Source of the DNA: Armatimonadota bacterium
Lineage (GTDB): Bacteria > Armatimonadota > Zipacnadia > Zipacnadales > JABUFB01
Direction: 5' to 3'
DNA length: 6,968 nucleotides
Assembly: GCA_018056145.1 (NCBI GenBank)
Contig: JAGPGE010000308.1
Location: forward strand, 1-6,968
Position 1 is the stretch's first letter. Each line of letters opens with the position of its first letter. The notes below the pieces were generated by a model, which had not been told where the DNA came from, did not search any database, and was given only the letters and a program-made list of their open reading frames with translations. Positions 1 through 6,649 of the stretch are shown here, piece by piece. Both the position numbers and the translations under genes were made by a program.

Positions 1-1591
1 TCAGGGGCACGTAGCTGTCGCCGAAGGCTGAATCATCGGGCTCCTCCCGCTCGCCGCCGAAGTTCTTGCAGACGAAGGCGGGCGTGGGCAGGGGGAAGCC
101 GAAGCGGTCCGTTACCACGGCGGCCTCCAGATTGCCCACCCCGGTGATGAACTTGCACAGGACGCGCCGGGGGTACTGGTCATTGGCAACGCTAACGCCT
201 GTCTCGATCCGGCGCGAGGGGTTCTTGTAGGAGGCTTCGAAGCTAAACGCGCCCCTGTTCGCGGACGTGAGGAAAGAGTAGAAGCCGGCGTTGTAGTCAT
301 AGCCCAGCGCGTAGCCGTCGGTCACATCGAAGGCTGCCGGCGGGAGCGGGTCGAGGTCATCGCGGAACAGGTCGGCCAGATTCTGCTGCTCCGCGGGGAG
401 TTTCAGCACCCAGCAGACCGAGCGAGCCCCGGCGGCGAATTCGCTCGCGATGCCTCCGGTGGCTGGGTCGAGCGAGGATTCGGCCGGGCAAAGCAGGGCA
501 GCCACGGGACGGCTTCCGCCCAGGTTCAGGAGTATGCGCCCGGACAGATCGGAGGGCTCCCCGGAAGCGCCCGGCGCGTTCACGATCGCCCGGGTCGGAA
601 GCCGCGGGTCCGCTTCCTCGTCGATGCGGAGCTCCACACGCAACTGGTCGGGCTGGGCGTGGAAGACCAGGTGGCCCCGGATTGGCTGGAGCGAGTCATC
701 CGGAGGCTCCTGGCGGTCGATGCGCACCCAGTCCACATCAACAACGCCGCTGGATCCGGGCGGGTCAAAGCGGAGCCCTGCCAAGGCTTCGTGGACATCC
801 AGAGCTACTTTGTACACGTGCCAGTCACCATCGCCCACGGCGCCAAATGTGCGCACATGCTCGCCCGAAAACCCCGGTTCGCCTTTGCAGTACCAGTAGA
901 GCGCGGCGCCGCCGCCGTTGCGGGTTCTCATCCGCAGCGAGACCTCTACCTGCCCGGGGATGTCCACGATCGGCGCCATGACGTAGGGGTCTTCGCCCGA
1001 AAGTGTCATGCGCGCGAAGCCTTTCGGATCGTGGGTCATCTCCGAACTGTGCAGGGCCTGCCAGCCCTGGAGATCATCGGCGAAGTCCCAGGATGCGAGA
1101 GCCGGCCGGTCGGGGCTGGTTGTCAGCTTCCCCAGCTGCTCCTGGCTCATCAGAGGGATGTCGATGAGGTGCGCATCCCAGTAATACGGCCCAGCGCTCC
1201 AGACGTTCATACGAGCCCGCGAGCTATTGGCGGGCTTGTAGTCCTGCCCCTGCCATGTCTGCCAGGGAGGGACAGCGCCGCGTGGCGCTACGGAATAACG
1301 CTGACCATCCTTCCCGACCACTGAGACGCTCATCCCGTCCGGCCCGAGGAGGTCCCGGCCATCCACTCTGAGGGTCAGCAGGCGCGCGGGCCACGTCGCC
1401 ACCCGCGCCTGGTAGCGTTCTCCTTCCACGATGAAGACCTCGGACTGGGCGGGGTCCTCCCAGCGCACTGTCACGGGTGGCGTGTCCTCGAGTGCGGGAC
1501 CGTCCCAGGGTGCAGACGGCTCGCCCGCGCAGTATGAGGTTGCGAGCAGGATGATGAGCAGACCGAGGAAAGAGAGACACGGACAGGCCAT
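1..1591 (-). CDS. Secreted protein of unknown function with a galactose-binding-like beta-sandwich, partial (C-terminus beyond the left edge)
   Basis: One frame stays open without a stop for 530 codons from ATG 1591 to the left window edge, so the C-terminus is missing. Residues 1-24 look like a signal peptide: a hydrophobic run (FLGLLIILLA) followed by TSYCAGEPS. Cys21 does not sit in a good lipobox, so cleavage by signal peptidase I is more likely than lipidation. Residues about 166-293 read as a jelly-roll, carbohydrate-binding-like domain, opening with SWDFADDLQGWQ and closing with VDVDWVRID, a pattern common at the ends of galactose-binding-like folds. The rest is rich in alternating hydrophobic residues and aromatics (for example GYALGYDYNAGFYSF, 427-440), consistent with beta structure. 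I recognise no catalytic motif. Start choice: GGGAGG lies 9 nt upstream of ATG 1591. An in-frame ATG at 1636 would add 15 residues and one arginine but has only a poor, badly spaced ribosome site, and the candidate promoter's -10 box overlaps it. The gene is divergent from the DUF3179 gene. Envelope or extracellular polysaccharide binding is a guess. Confidence 0.85.
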   Translation of the reverse strand, partial: MACPCLSFLGLLIILLATSYCAGEPSAPWDGPALEDTPPVTVRWEDPAQSEVFIVEGERYQARVATWPARLLTLRVDGRDLLGPDGMSVSVVGKDGQRYSVAPRGAVPPWQTWQGQDYKPANSSRARMNVWSAGPYYWDAHLIDIPLMSQEQLGKLTTSPDRPALASWDFADDLQGWQALHSSEMTHDPKGFARMTLSGEDPYVMAPIVDIPGQVEVSLRMRTRNGGGAALYWYCKGEPGFSGEHVRTFGAVGDGDWHVYKVALDVHEALAGLRFDPPGSSGVVDVDWVRIDRQEPPDDSLQPIRGHLVFHAQPDQLRVELRIDEEADPRLPTRAIVNAPGASGEPSDLSGRILLNLGGSRPVAALLCPAESSLDPATGGIASEFAAGARSVCWVLKLPAEQQNLADLFRDDLDPLPPAAFDVTDGYALGYDYNAGFYSFLTSANRGAFSFEASYKNPSRRIETGVSVANDQYPRRVLCKFITGVGNLEAAVVTDRFGFPLPTPAFVCKNFGGEREEPDDSAFGDSYVPL

Positions 1592-1600
1592 CACGAGGGG

Positions 1601-1606
1601 CCTCCC
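1601..1606 (-). promoter_or_regulatory. Ribosome binding site supporting the start at 1591
   Basis: GGGAGG on the minus strand ends 9 nt before ATG 1591. It is the only well-spaced Shine-Dalgarno sequence among the candidate starts of this gene (1591, GTG 1594, ATG 1636), and so favours the short N-terminus. Confidence 0.55.
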
Positions 1607-1634
1607 GGGCAGTTGAGGTATGAAGAGGGCGGAC

Positions 1635-1663
1635 ATTCCAGCATGATTGTTCGTCTGGATCAA
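1635..1663 (-). promoter_or_regulatory. Candidate sigma70-type promoter for the minus-strand secreted protein
   Basis: Read on the minus strand, TTGATC (1663-1658) matches TTGACA at 4 of 6 positions. It is followed after exactly 17 nt by TGGAAT (1640-1635), which matches TATAAT at 4 of 6. Transcription would start near 1628 and give a leader of roughly 37 nt containing the GGGAGG ribosome site. The position in a divergent intergenic region is right, but both boxes are degenerate and such matches arise by chance. No comparable plus-strand promoter was seen for the DUF3179 gene. Confidence 0.3.
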
Positions 1664-1701
1664 CCCTTTCCCCTGCCTGCGGGGAGGACATCGGGACCCC
1701 G

Positions 1702-2868
1702 GTGCTGAATACCCGCGCGTTGTATGGCCGCGACGACGCAACTGGAAGGCACTGGCGGGTGAAGGCGACGATCAGGCCGCGGGCAAACTGGCTGTGGGGA
1801 CTGTCGGGCGCCGTATTCGGGCTGGCCCTGGTGCTTGGATGGGTGGGCCGGGCTGCAGGGCTGCTGGATGAGACCGCGCTGCGGGTCGCTGCCCCCGTAG
1901 CGCCTCCCGCGCCCGCGGTAGAAGCCGAAGACCCCTGGCGCCCGATCCCCGATAAGCCCGTGAACGGGTGGCTGATGGCCTCGCGCTCTGACCCCACACC
2001 CTTCTTCGATGTGCGCACGTGTCTCGCACAACCGGGCGAGATCATGGACATGCCGCCGGGAGTGGACGACATCCCGGCGATCGACTCACCCCAGTACATT
2101 CCCGGTGATGATGTCTCTTGGCTTGGCCCAATGGATGAGGTCATCGGGGTCAGTTCCGGGGGGGAGGCCCACTGCCTGCCGGTCTCGGTGCTGATCTGGC
2201 ACCATCTCGTGAATGATACCGTCAACAGGCTATCGGTGGGCATCCTGTACGATCCCATCAGCGGCGCGGCGCTGGGCTTCTCGCGCAAAGGCAATGAGGA
2301 AAGCATCTCCTTCGGCATTTCCGGCAAGGCCTGGCGCGGCGCGGCGCTCATTTACGACCGCACGGAACGCCGCCTGTGGCACCCAATCACCGGCCTGTGC
2401 GTCAACGGCAGCGGCGCGGAGCGCGGAGCCCGGCTCTACCCGTTCCCTGTCACTCGCACCACTTGGGCACATTGGCGGCGGATGCACCGCAAGACCATGG
2501 TGCTGTCTCGCAACACCGGGCTGGGCAGGCCTTACGGAACCGACCCGTACGCGTCGCTGGCGGAGGATGAGACGCTTGTTCCCGTCGCCGATGAAGCCGC
2601 GTTGCGCGGCATCCCGCCAAAGACCATAGTCCTCGGCGTCCGGGCGGGTGATGCCGCCGCGGCTTTCGTACCGCCTGCCGGCCGTGACCCGCGCCGGTTC
2701 CGTGCCGAGTTGGGCAATCTGCGCTTCCAGGTCACTTGGGACCCGAGACCCGGCACCCGGGAGTTCTCGGCGAACGTTCCGTCGACCGGTTCGTCCACCC
2801 AGTTCACCTGCTACTGGTACGCATGGGTTGCCGCATACCCGGACACGCAAGTGTTCCGGGTTCAGTAA
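1702..2868 (+). CDS. DUF3179 domain-containing protein, N-terminally membrane-anchored or exported
   Basis: This is a DUF3179 family protein of 388 residues; the family has no settled biochemical role. An N-terminal hydrophobic segment (about residues 29-55), preceded by basic residues (KATIRPR), is a signal anchor or uncleaved signal, followed by an Ala/Pro-rich linker (63-75). The DUF3179 domain spans about 135-380. Family landmarks are VIGVSSGGEA (147-156), IWHHLVND (165-172), ISFGISG (202-208), IYDRTERRLW (217-226), TTWAHWRRMH (253-262), TMVLSRNTG (265-273), YGTDPYAS (278-285) and the end motif YWYAWVAAYPDTQVF (371-385). Odd: where most members have CPLC this one reads DPIS (residues 184-187). 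Start choice is uncertain: GTG 1702 has GGGGAGG 14 nt upstream, rather far, while GTG 1759 has GGAAGG at 9 nt and would begin at VKATIRPR just before the hydrophobic segment, giving 369 residues. The domain call is secure; the start and function are not. Confidence 0.88.
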   Translation: MLNTRALYGRDDATGRHWRVKATIRPRANWLWGLSGAVFGLALVLGWVGRAAGLLDETALRVAAPVAPPAPAVEAEDPWRPIPDKPVNGWLMASRSDPTPFFDVRTCLAQPGEIMDMPPGVDDIPAIDSPQYIPGDDVSWLGPMDEVIGVSSGGEAHCLPVSVLIWHHLVNDTVNRLSVGILYDPISGAALGFSRKGNEESISFGISGKAWRGAALIYDRTERRLWHPITGLCVNGSGAERGARLYPFPVTRTTWAHWRRMHRKTMVLSRNTGLGRPYGTDPYASLAEDETLVPVADEAALRGIPPKTIVLGVRAGDAAAAFVPPAGRDPRRFRAELGNLRFQVTWDPRPGTREFSANVPSTGSSTQFTCYWYAWVAAYPDTQVFRVQ

Positions 2869-2869
2869 G

Positions 2870-2893
2870 CCCTCGCAAGGAACCCCGCGAGGG
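2870..2893 (+). terminator. Hairpin just after the DUF3179 gene, possible weak terminator
   Basis: CCCTCGC (2870-2876) and GCGAGGG (2887-2893) form a perfect 7-bp GC-rich stem with a 10-nt loop, beginning 2 nt after the TAA stop. No T-tract follows, so it is not a canonical intrinsic terminator. It may attenuate transcription into glmU or stabilise the 3' end of the upstream message. Confidence 0.3.
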
Positions 2894-2960
2894 GCGCAAA
2901 GGGTTCAAGACTGTGGACACCCCTGCGCGCGGAATGCGTGGAGGAAATCCCGAAACGACA

Positions 2961-2968
2961 GAAAGAGG
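2961..2968 (+). promoter_or_regulatory. Ribosome binding site deciding the glmU start
   Basis: GAAAGAGG ends 9 nt before TTG 2978 but only 3 nt before TTG 2972. The spacing therefore points to the second TTG as the initiation codon. No ATG or GTG in frame gives a sensible GlmU N-terminus. Confidence 0.5.
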
Positions 2969-2977
2969 TCGTTGGAA

Positions 2978-4381
2978 TTGGCTGCTCTCGCCTGCGTCGT
3001 GCTTGCCGCCGGGGAGGGGAAGCGCTTCAACTCGAAGTTCCCCAAGCCCCTGCAGCGCCTGTGTGGGCGCACACTGATGGACCACGTGCTGGCGCCGCTG
3101 GAATCCCTGGAACCTGACCGCATTGTGATCGTTGTGGGCAGCGGCCGGGAGCAGATCTACGAGGTGCTGCGTGACCGCCGCCTGGAGTTCGCGGTTCAGG
3201 AGGAGCCGCTGGGCACCGGGCATGCAGCCCTGTGCGCCGAGGATCTCCTGCGTGACTTCGAGGGCACGATGCTGGTCACCTGCGCGGATATCCCACTAGT
3301 GAGCCGGGCCACTCTCCAGCGCCTTGTGGATGCCCACCGCGCTCGCAGGGCCACGGCAACGATCCTCACCGCGAACATGGCCGACCCCACCGGGTACGGC
3401 CGTATCGTGCGCTCACGGGATGGCCGCGTCCGGGCAATCGTCGAGCACCGAGACGCCACCGACGAGATCCGGCAGATCCAGGAGATCAACGCAGGAATCT
3501 ACTGCTTCGATGCGCGCCGGGCTTTCGAGGAGCTCCACCAGGTCAAGCCCGACAATGTGCAGGGGGAGTACTACCTGCCGGATGTCATCGCGCGACTAGT
3601 TGCGGGCGGCGACGTGGTTACGGCGGTCCTCGCGGAGAACTCTCGGGAAGTGATCGGCATCAACACCCGCGAGCAACTGGCGCAGGCCGAGCAAATCGCC
3701 CGGGACCGCGCGCGCATGGCCCTGCTGGAGTCCGGCGTCACCCTCATGGACCCGGCCACCGTGTACGCCGATGAGGGGGTGAGAGCCGGACGGGACACTA
3801 TCATCGGCCCCGGCGTACTGCTCCTGGGTGACACGGTGATCGGCGAAGACTGCGAGATTGGCCCGTACGCCCAACTGCGCAACTGCAAGGTGGGCAACGG
3901 GGTCAAGGTCTTCCAGGGCGCGGTGGTCACAGACAGCGTCATCGCCGACCAAAGCATCGTCGGCCCGTACTGCAACATACGCAGCAATTCCGAGGTGGGC
4001 GCAGGCTCGCATGTGGGCAGCTTCGTGGAAGTGGTGCGCGGAAAGCTGGGGCCCGGAGTGAAGAACCTGCACTTCGGCTACCTCGGCGACGCGGAAATCA
4101 AGGCCGGGGTTAACATCGGCGCGGGGACCATCACCTGCAATTACGACGGCGTGAACAAGCACCACACAGTGATCGAAGAGAACGCGTTCATCGGCAGCGA
4201 CTCGGTGCTGATCGCGCCGGTGAACATCGGCGAAGGGGCCTTCGTGGCCGCCGGTTCGGTGATCACGGACGACGTTCCGCCCGGAGGCCTTGGCATCGCG
4301 CGCGGGCGGCAGTCGAACAAGGAGAGCTGGACGCATCCGGCACTGCGGCCGCAGGATGAAGAGCAGGAGCCGGAGAGCTGA
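2978..4381 (+). CDS. glmU: Bifunctional UDP-N-acetylglucosamine pyrophosphorylase / glucosamine-1-phosphate N-acetyltransferase GlmU
   Basis: GlmU acetylates glucosamine-1-phosphate with acetyl-CoA and then couples the product to UTP, giving UDP-GlcNAc for peptidoglycan and other envelope glycans; it is cytoplasmic and trimeric. The protein is 467 residues (E. coli 456). The N-terminal uridylyltransferase domain (about 1-230) has LAAGEGKRF (9-17), Lys23 in FPKPL, EPLGTGHA (76-83), ADIP with metal-binding Asp104, GYGRI (139-143), Glu156 in IVEHRDA, Asn171 and Asn229. The C-terminal half (about 250-455) is a left-handed beta-helix of hexapeptide repeats with catalytic His365, plus Arg335, Tyr368, Asn379 and Lys394, matching E. 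coli Arg333, Tyr366, Asn377 and Lys392. Odd: the position of E. coli Lys351 is Val353, followed by Arg354. The tail is acidic (DEEQEPES). Start: TTG 2978 is chosen for its ribosome site; TTG 2972 would add two residues. The frame stays open upstream into the DUF3179 gene, but that part resembles no GlmU sequence. rmlB follows after 7 nt, likely in the same operon. Confidence 0.96.
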   Translation: MAALACVVLAAGEGKRFNSKFPKPLQRLCGRTLMDHVLAPLESLEPDRIVIVVGSGREQIYEVLRDRRLEFAVQEEPLGTGHAALCAEDLLRDFEGTMLVTCADIPLVSRATLQRLVDAHRARRATATILTANMADPTGYGRIVRSRDGRVRAIVEHRDATDEIRQIQEINAGIYCFDARRAFEELHQVKPDNVQGEYYLPDVIARLVAGGDVVTAVLAENSREVIGINTREQLAQAEQIARDRARMALLESGVTLMDPATVYADEGVRAGRDTIIGPGVLLLGDTVIGEDCEIGPYAQLRNCKVGNGVKVFQGAVVTDSVIADQSIVGPYCNIRSNSEVGAGSHVGSFVEVVRGKLGPGVKNLHFGYLGDAEIKAGVNIGAGTITCNYDGVNKHHTVIEENAFIGSDSVLIAPVNIGEGAFVAAGSVITDDVPPGGLGIARGRQSNKESWTHPALRPQDEEQEPES

Positions 4382-4388
4382 GGCGATC

Positions 4389-5390
4389 ATGATGCGGTAT
4401 CTCGTCACCGGTGGCGCGGGTTTCATCGGCTCCAATCTCGTGGACCATCTCCTGGAAACTCGCCCGGACGCGCAGGTCATGGTGCTGGACAGTCTGACGT
4501 ACGCGGGAAGCGAGGAGAACCTCGCACAGGCCCGGGAATGCCCACGCTTCAGCTTCATGCGGGGCGATGTCTGCGATGTGAAGACGGCCGAGCTGGCCTG
4601 CGAGGGTGCCGATGTGGTCATCCACGCTGCCGCCGAGTCCCACGTGGACCGCAGCATTCTCTCGGCCGAGGAAGCGGCGCGCACCAACTTCATGGGCGCT
4701 TTCACCATGCTCGAATCCGCCCGGCGTGTGGGGGTGGATCGCTTCCTGTACGTCTCCACCGATGAGGTCTATGGCAGCCGGATGCAGGGGCAGTTCGTGG
4801 AGTATGATGCCCTGAACCCGCGCAACCCCTACAGCGCCGCGAAAGCCGGGGCCGACCGCATGGCCCATGCGTACTTCATCACCTACGGCCTGCCAGTGAT
4901 CATCACGCGCCCCTCCAACAACTACGGCCCGCGGCAATTCCCCGAGAAACTGGTGCCGCTGTTCACCTGGAAAGCCCTGCGGGACGAGCCGCTCCCTGTC
5001 TACGGCGACGGCATGCAGATGCGCGACTGGCTGCACGTGAGCGACCACTGCCGGGCGATCGACGCAGTGCTGGACTGCGGCATACCCGGCGAGGCGTACA
5101 ATATCCCCGGGCGCAATGAGCGGCACAACATGGAGACGATCCGCGTGATTCTGGACGAACTCGGCAAGCCGGAGAGCCTGATCCGCCACGTGGAAGACAG
5201 GCCGGGGCACGACCCGCGGTACCCGCTGAACGGGGACAAGATCGCGGGGCTCGGGTGGACCGCTCAGGTGCCGTGGGAAGAGGGCCTGCGGGCCACCGTG
5301 CGGTGGTACGCGGAGCATCTGGACTGGCTGGAGCGCGCGGTTGCCCGGGGCGAGGATTTCCACCGCAAGTGGTACGCCGGGCGAGCGTGA
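4389..5390 (+). CDS. rmlB: dTDP-glucose 4,6-dehydratase (RmlB)
   Basis: An extended short-chain dehydrogenase that converts dTDP-glucose to dTDP-4-keto-6-deoxyglucose using bound NAD+, the second step towards dTDP-L-rhamnose and related deoxysugars; cytoplasmic. The protein is 333 residues, at the short end for RmlB. The Rossmann motif TGGAGFIG is at 7-14, AAESHVDRSI at 81-90, and STDEVYG at 123-129 with active-site Thr124-Asp125-Glu126. NPYSAAK (146-152) holds the YxxxK pair Tyr148/Lys152. RPSNNYGPRQFPEKL (174-188), RDWLHVSDH (212-220), NIPGRNERHNMETI (238-251) and RPGHDPRY (271-278) are family signatures that distinguish it from UDP-glucose 4-epimerases. Two adjacent ATGs (4389, 4392) are possible starts; GAGG (4380-4383), overlapping the glmU stop codon, lies 5 or 8 nt upstream respectively. 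The second ATG gives MRYLVTGG, the commoner N-terminus. No rmlA, rmlC or rmlD is in the window. UDP- or CDP-glucose as substrate is less likely but not excluded by sequence alone. Confidence 0.94.
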   Translation: MMRYLVTGGAGFIGSNLVDHLLETRPDAQVMVLDSLTYAGSEENLAQARECPRFSFMRGDVCDVKTAELACEGADVVIHAAAESHVDRSILSAEEAARTNFMGAFTMLESARRVGVDRFLYVSTDEVYGSRMQGQFVEYDALNPRNPYSAAKAGADRMAHAYFITYGLPVIITRPSNNYGPRQFPEKLVPLFTWKALRDEPLPVYGDGMQMRDWLHVSDHCRAIDAVLDCGIPGEAYNIPGRNERHNMETIRVILDELGKPESLIRHVEDRPGHDPRYPLNGDKIAGLGWTAQVPWEEGLRATVRWYAEHLDWLERAVARGEDFHRKWYAGRA

Positions 5391-5539
5391 AGGGCGAATC
5401 GGGGGACTGGCATCTGACTCCGAGCCCCGCCCGGAGGCGGTGCCTGTACCCCAATGAGCATATCCTGCCGGACGTAGCGCCGACCAGTACGGTGGGCCTG
5501 CGCGCAGAGTTCTGATATCCCATTCCCCGAGGTCAAAGT
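5391..5539. other. Intergenic region between rmlB and the Gfo/Idh/MocA gene
   Basis: No convincing gene is seen in these 149 nt. They hold one compact hairpin (5424-5443) and, at the 3' end, a good ribosome site GAGG (5529-5532), 7 nt before ATG 5540. I find no clear -35/-10 pair, though the length would allow a promoter making the downstream gene a separate transcription unit. Confidence 0.5.
5424..5443 (+). terminator. Compact GC hairpin after rmlB, possible weak terminator
   Basis: CCGCC (5427-5431) and GGCGG (5436-5440) pair across a CGGA tetraloop; beyond one mismatch two more pairs (5424-5425 with 5442-5443) extend the stem. It lies 33 nt after the rmlB stop. No T-tract follows, so its role in termination is uncertain. 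Confidence 0.25.
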
Positions 5540-6646
5540 ATGGCCGCACCGCTCAAAGTCGGCGTCGTCGGTTCCGTCGGACGCGGGAGCAGTTTCTTCT
5601 CCGCGTTCCATGCCAACCCCGCCACCTGTCTGCATGCTCTGTGTGATCTGAATGAGGACGGCCTGCGCACCCAGGCGTCCGAACAGGGCGTGGAGCGTGT
5701 CTACACGGACTATGAGGCCATGCTGGATGAGGCGGGGCTGGATATGGTGGTGGTGGGCACGCCCATGCCCCTTCACGCGCCCCAGAGCATCGCGGCCCTT
5801 GAGCGCGGCATCCACGTGATGTGCGAGGTGCCCGCAGCGGTGAACATGGAGGAGGCGCGGGAGCTTGTGCGTGCTGCCCGGCGCAGTTCTGCGAAGTACA
5901 TGATGGCCGAAAACTATACGTACATCCGCACCAATGTGCTGGTGCGCGAACTCGCCCGGAAGGGTCTCTTCGGCGACCTGTACTTCGGTGAGGGGGCGTA
6001 TATCCACGAACTCAAGGGTCTCAACGAGATCACGAAGTGGCGGCGCAAGTGGCAGACTGGGGTCAACGGCTGCACCTATCCGACTCACAGCCTGGGGCCG
6101 GTGCTGCAGTGGTTCGGCGAGCGCGTGGTCAGCGTTGCGTGTGTCGGCACGGGCCACCATTACCGGGATCCGCGAGGCGATGAGTACGAGAACGAGGACA
6201 GCATCACCATGCTTTGCAGGCTGTCCGGTGGCGGGCTGGTGGAGATCCGCGTGGACATGCTGTCCAACCGCCCGCACTGCATGACATACTACTCGCTGCA
6301 GGGCACCGACGGGTGCTATGAGGCTCCGCGCGGGCCTGCGGATCAGCACAAGATCTGGCTGCGCGCCCTGCATGGCGATGAACCGGCCTGGCACGATCTG
6401 TCCGAGCTTGAGCAGGACCACCTGCCCGACAAGTGGCTCAATCCGCCGGAAGAGGCGCTGAAGTCCGGGCACTGGGGCGGGGATTACTGGGAGGTCGCGG
6501 AGTTCGTGGACGCGATCACGAACGGTGAGGAGCCGCCCATCGGAATCGACATCGCCATGGACTATACACTCCCGGGTCTGGTGAGCCAGGAATCGATCAC
6601 CCACGGGTCGGCGTGGCTGGAAGTGCCGGACTCGCGGGACTGGTGA
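5540..6646 (+). CDS. Gfo/Idh/MocA family protein with GH109-like active-site signature
   Basis: A 368-residue NAD(P)-dependent protein of the Gfo/Idh/MocA superfamily, whose members oxidise or reduce sugars and inositols. The N-terminal Rossmann domain (about 5-125) has VGVVGSVGRG (7-16), VVGTPMPLHA (71-80) and CEVPAA (95-100). In typical oxidoreductases the last motif is EKP; here the lysine is Val97. The C-terminal alpha/beta domain follows, with ENYTY (124-128), EGAYIHELKG (151-160), a WR pair (167-168) and YPTHSLGPV (180-188). This set resembles GH109, a family in the same superfamily that cleaves alpha-N-acetylgalactosaminides by transient NAD+ oxidation; Tyr128, Tyr180 and His183 sit where its key tyrosines and histidine fall. 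Unlike most GH109 proteins it is short and has no signal peptide, so it is probably cytoplasmic. It could equally be an ordinary sugar dehydrogenase of an EVP-type subgroup. ATG 5540 has GAGG 7 nt upstream. The stop lies 3 nt from that of the convergent gene. Confidence 0.9.
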   Translation: MAAPLKVGVVGSVGRGSSFFSAFHANPATCLHALCDLNEDGLRTQASEQGVERVYTDYEAMLDEAGLDMVVVGTPMPLHAPQSIAALERGIHVMCEVPAAVNMEEARELVRAARRSSAKYMMAENYTYIRTNVLVRELARKGLFGDLYFGEGAYIHELKGLNEITKWRRKWQTGVNGCTYPTHSLGPVLQWFGERVVSVACVGTGHHYRDPRGDEYENEDSITMLCRLSGGGLVEIRVDMLSNRPHCMTYYSLQGTDGCYEAPRGPADQHKIWLRALHGDEPAWHDLSELEQDHLPDKWLNPPEEALKSGHWGGDYWEVAEFVDAITNGEEPPIGIDIAMDYTLPGLVSQESITHGSAWLEVPDSRDW

Positions 6647-6649
6647 ATG

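Noticed and set aside
450..1324. Plus-strand open frames opposite the secreted-protein gene (450-899, 659-1324)
   Set aside because: The minus-strand frame is open through the whole region with signal peptide, domain and ribosome site, whereas these plus-strand frames show no domain or good start context.
1224..2351. 375-codon minus-strand open frame crossing the divergent promoter region
   Set aside because: It overlaps the DUF3179 gene antisense and the secreted-protein gene in a different frame of the same strand; its translation is Arg/Ser/Pro-rich and unlike any family.
2648..2977. N-terminal extension of the glmU frame back to 2648
   Set aside because: The extra 110 codons overlap the DUF3179 gene in another frame, are Arg/Pro/Ser-rich, and precede the conserved GlmU N-terminus without homology.
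3596..4759. 387-codon minus-strand open frame opposite glmU and rmlB
   Set aside because: Spans two real genes on the other strand and has no domain; a composition artefact.
5418..5436. Inverted repeat CTCCG/CGGAG as an operator
   Set aside because: Only 5 bp per arm with a 9-nt spacer, and it overlaps a stronger tetraloop hairpin; expected by chance in GC-rich DNA.
4263..5549. 428-codon minus-strand open frame opposite rmlB
   Set aside because: Antisense to an unmistakable RmlB; low-complexity His/Arg/Pro composition and no domain.
5264..6604. 446-codon minus-strand open frame opposite the Gfo/Idh/MocA gene
   Set aside because: It lies antisense to a gene with clear family motifs, and its translation is His/Arg/Val-rich with no recognisable domain. 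Long antisense frames are expected in GC-rich coding DNA.
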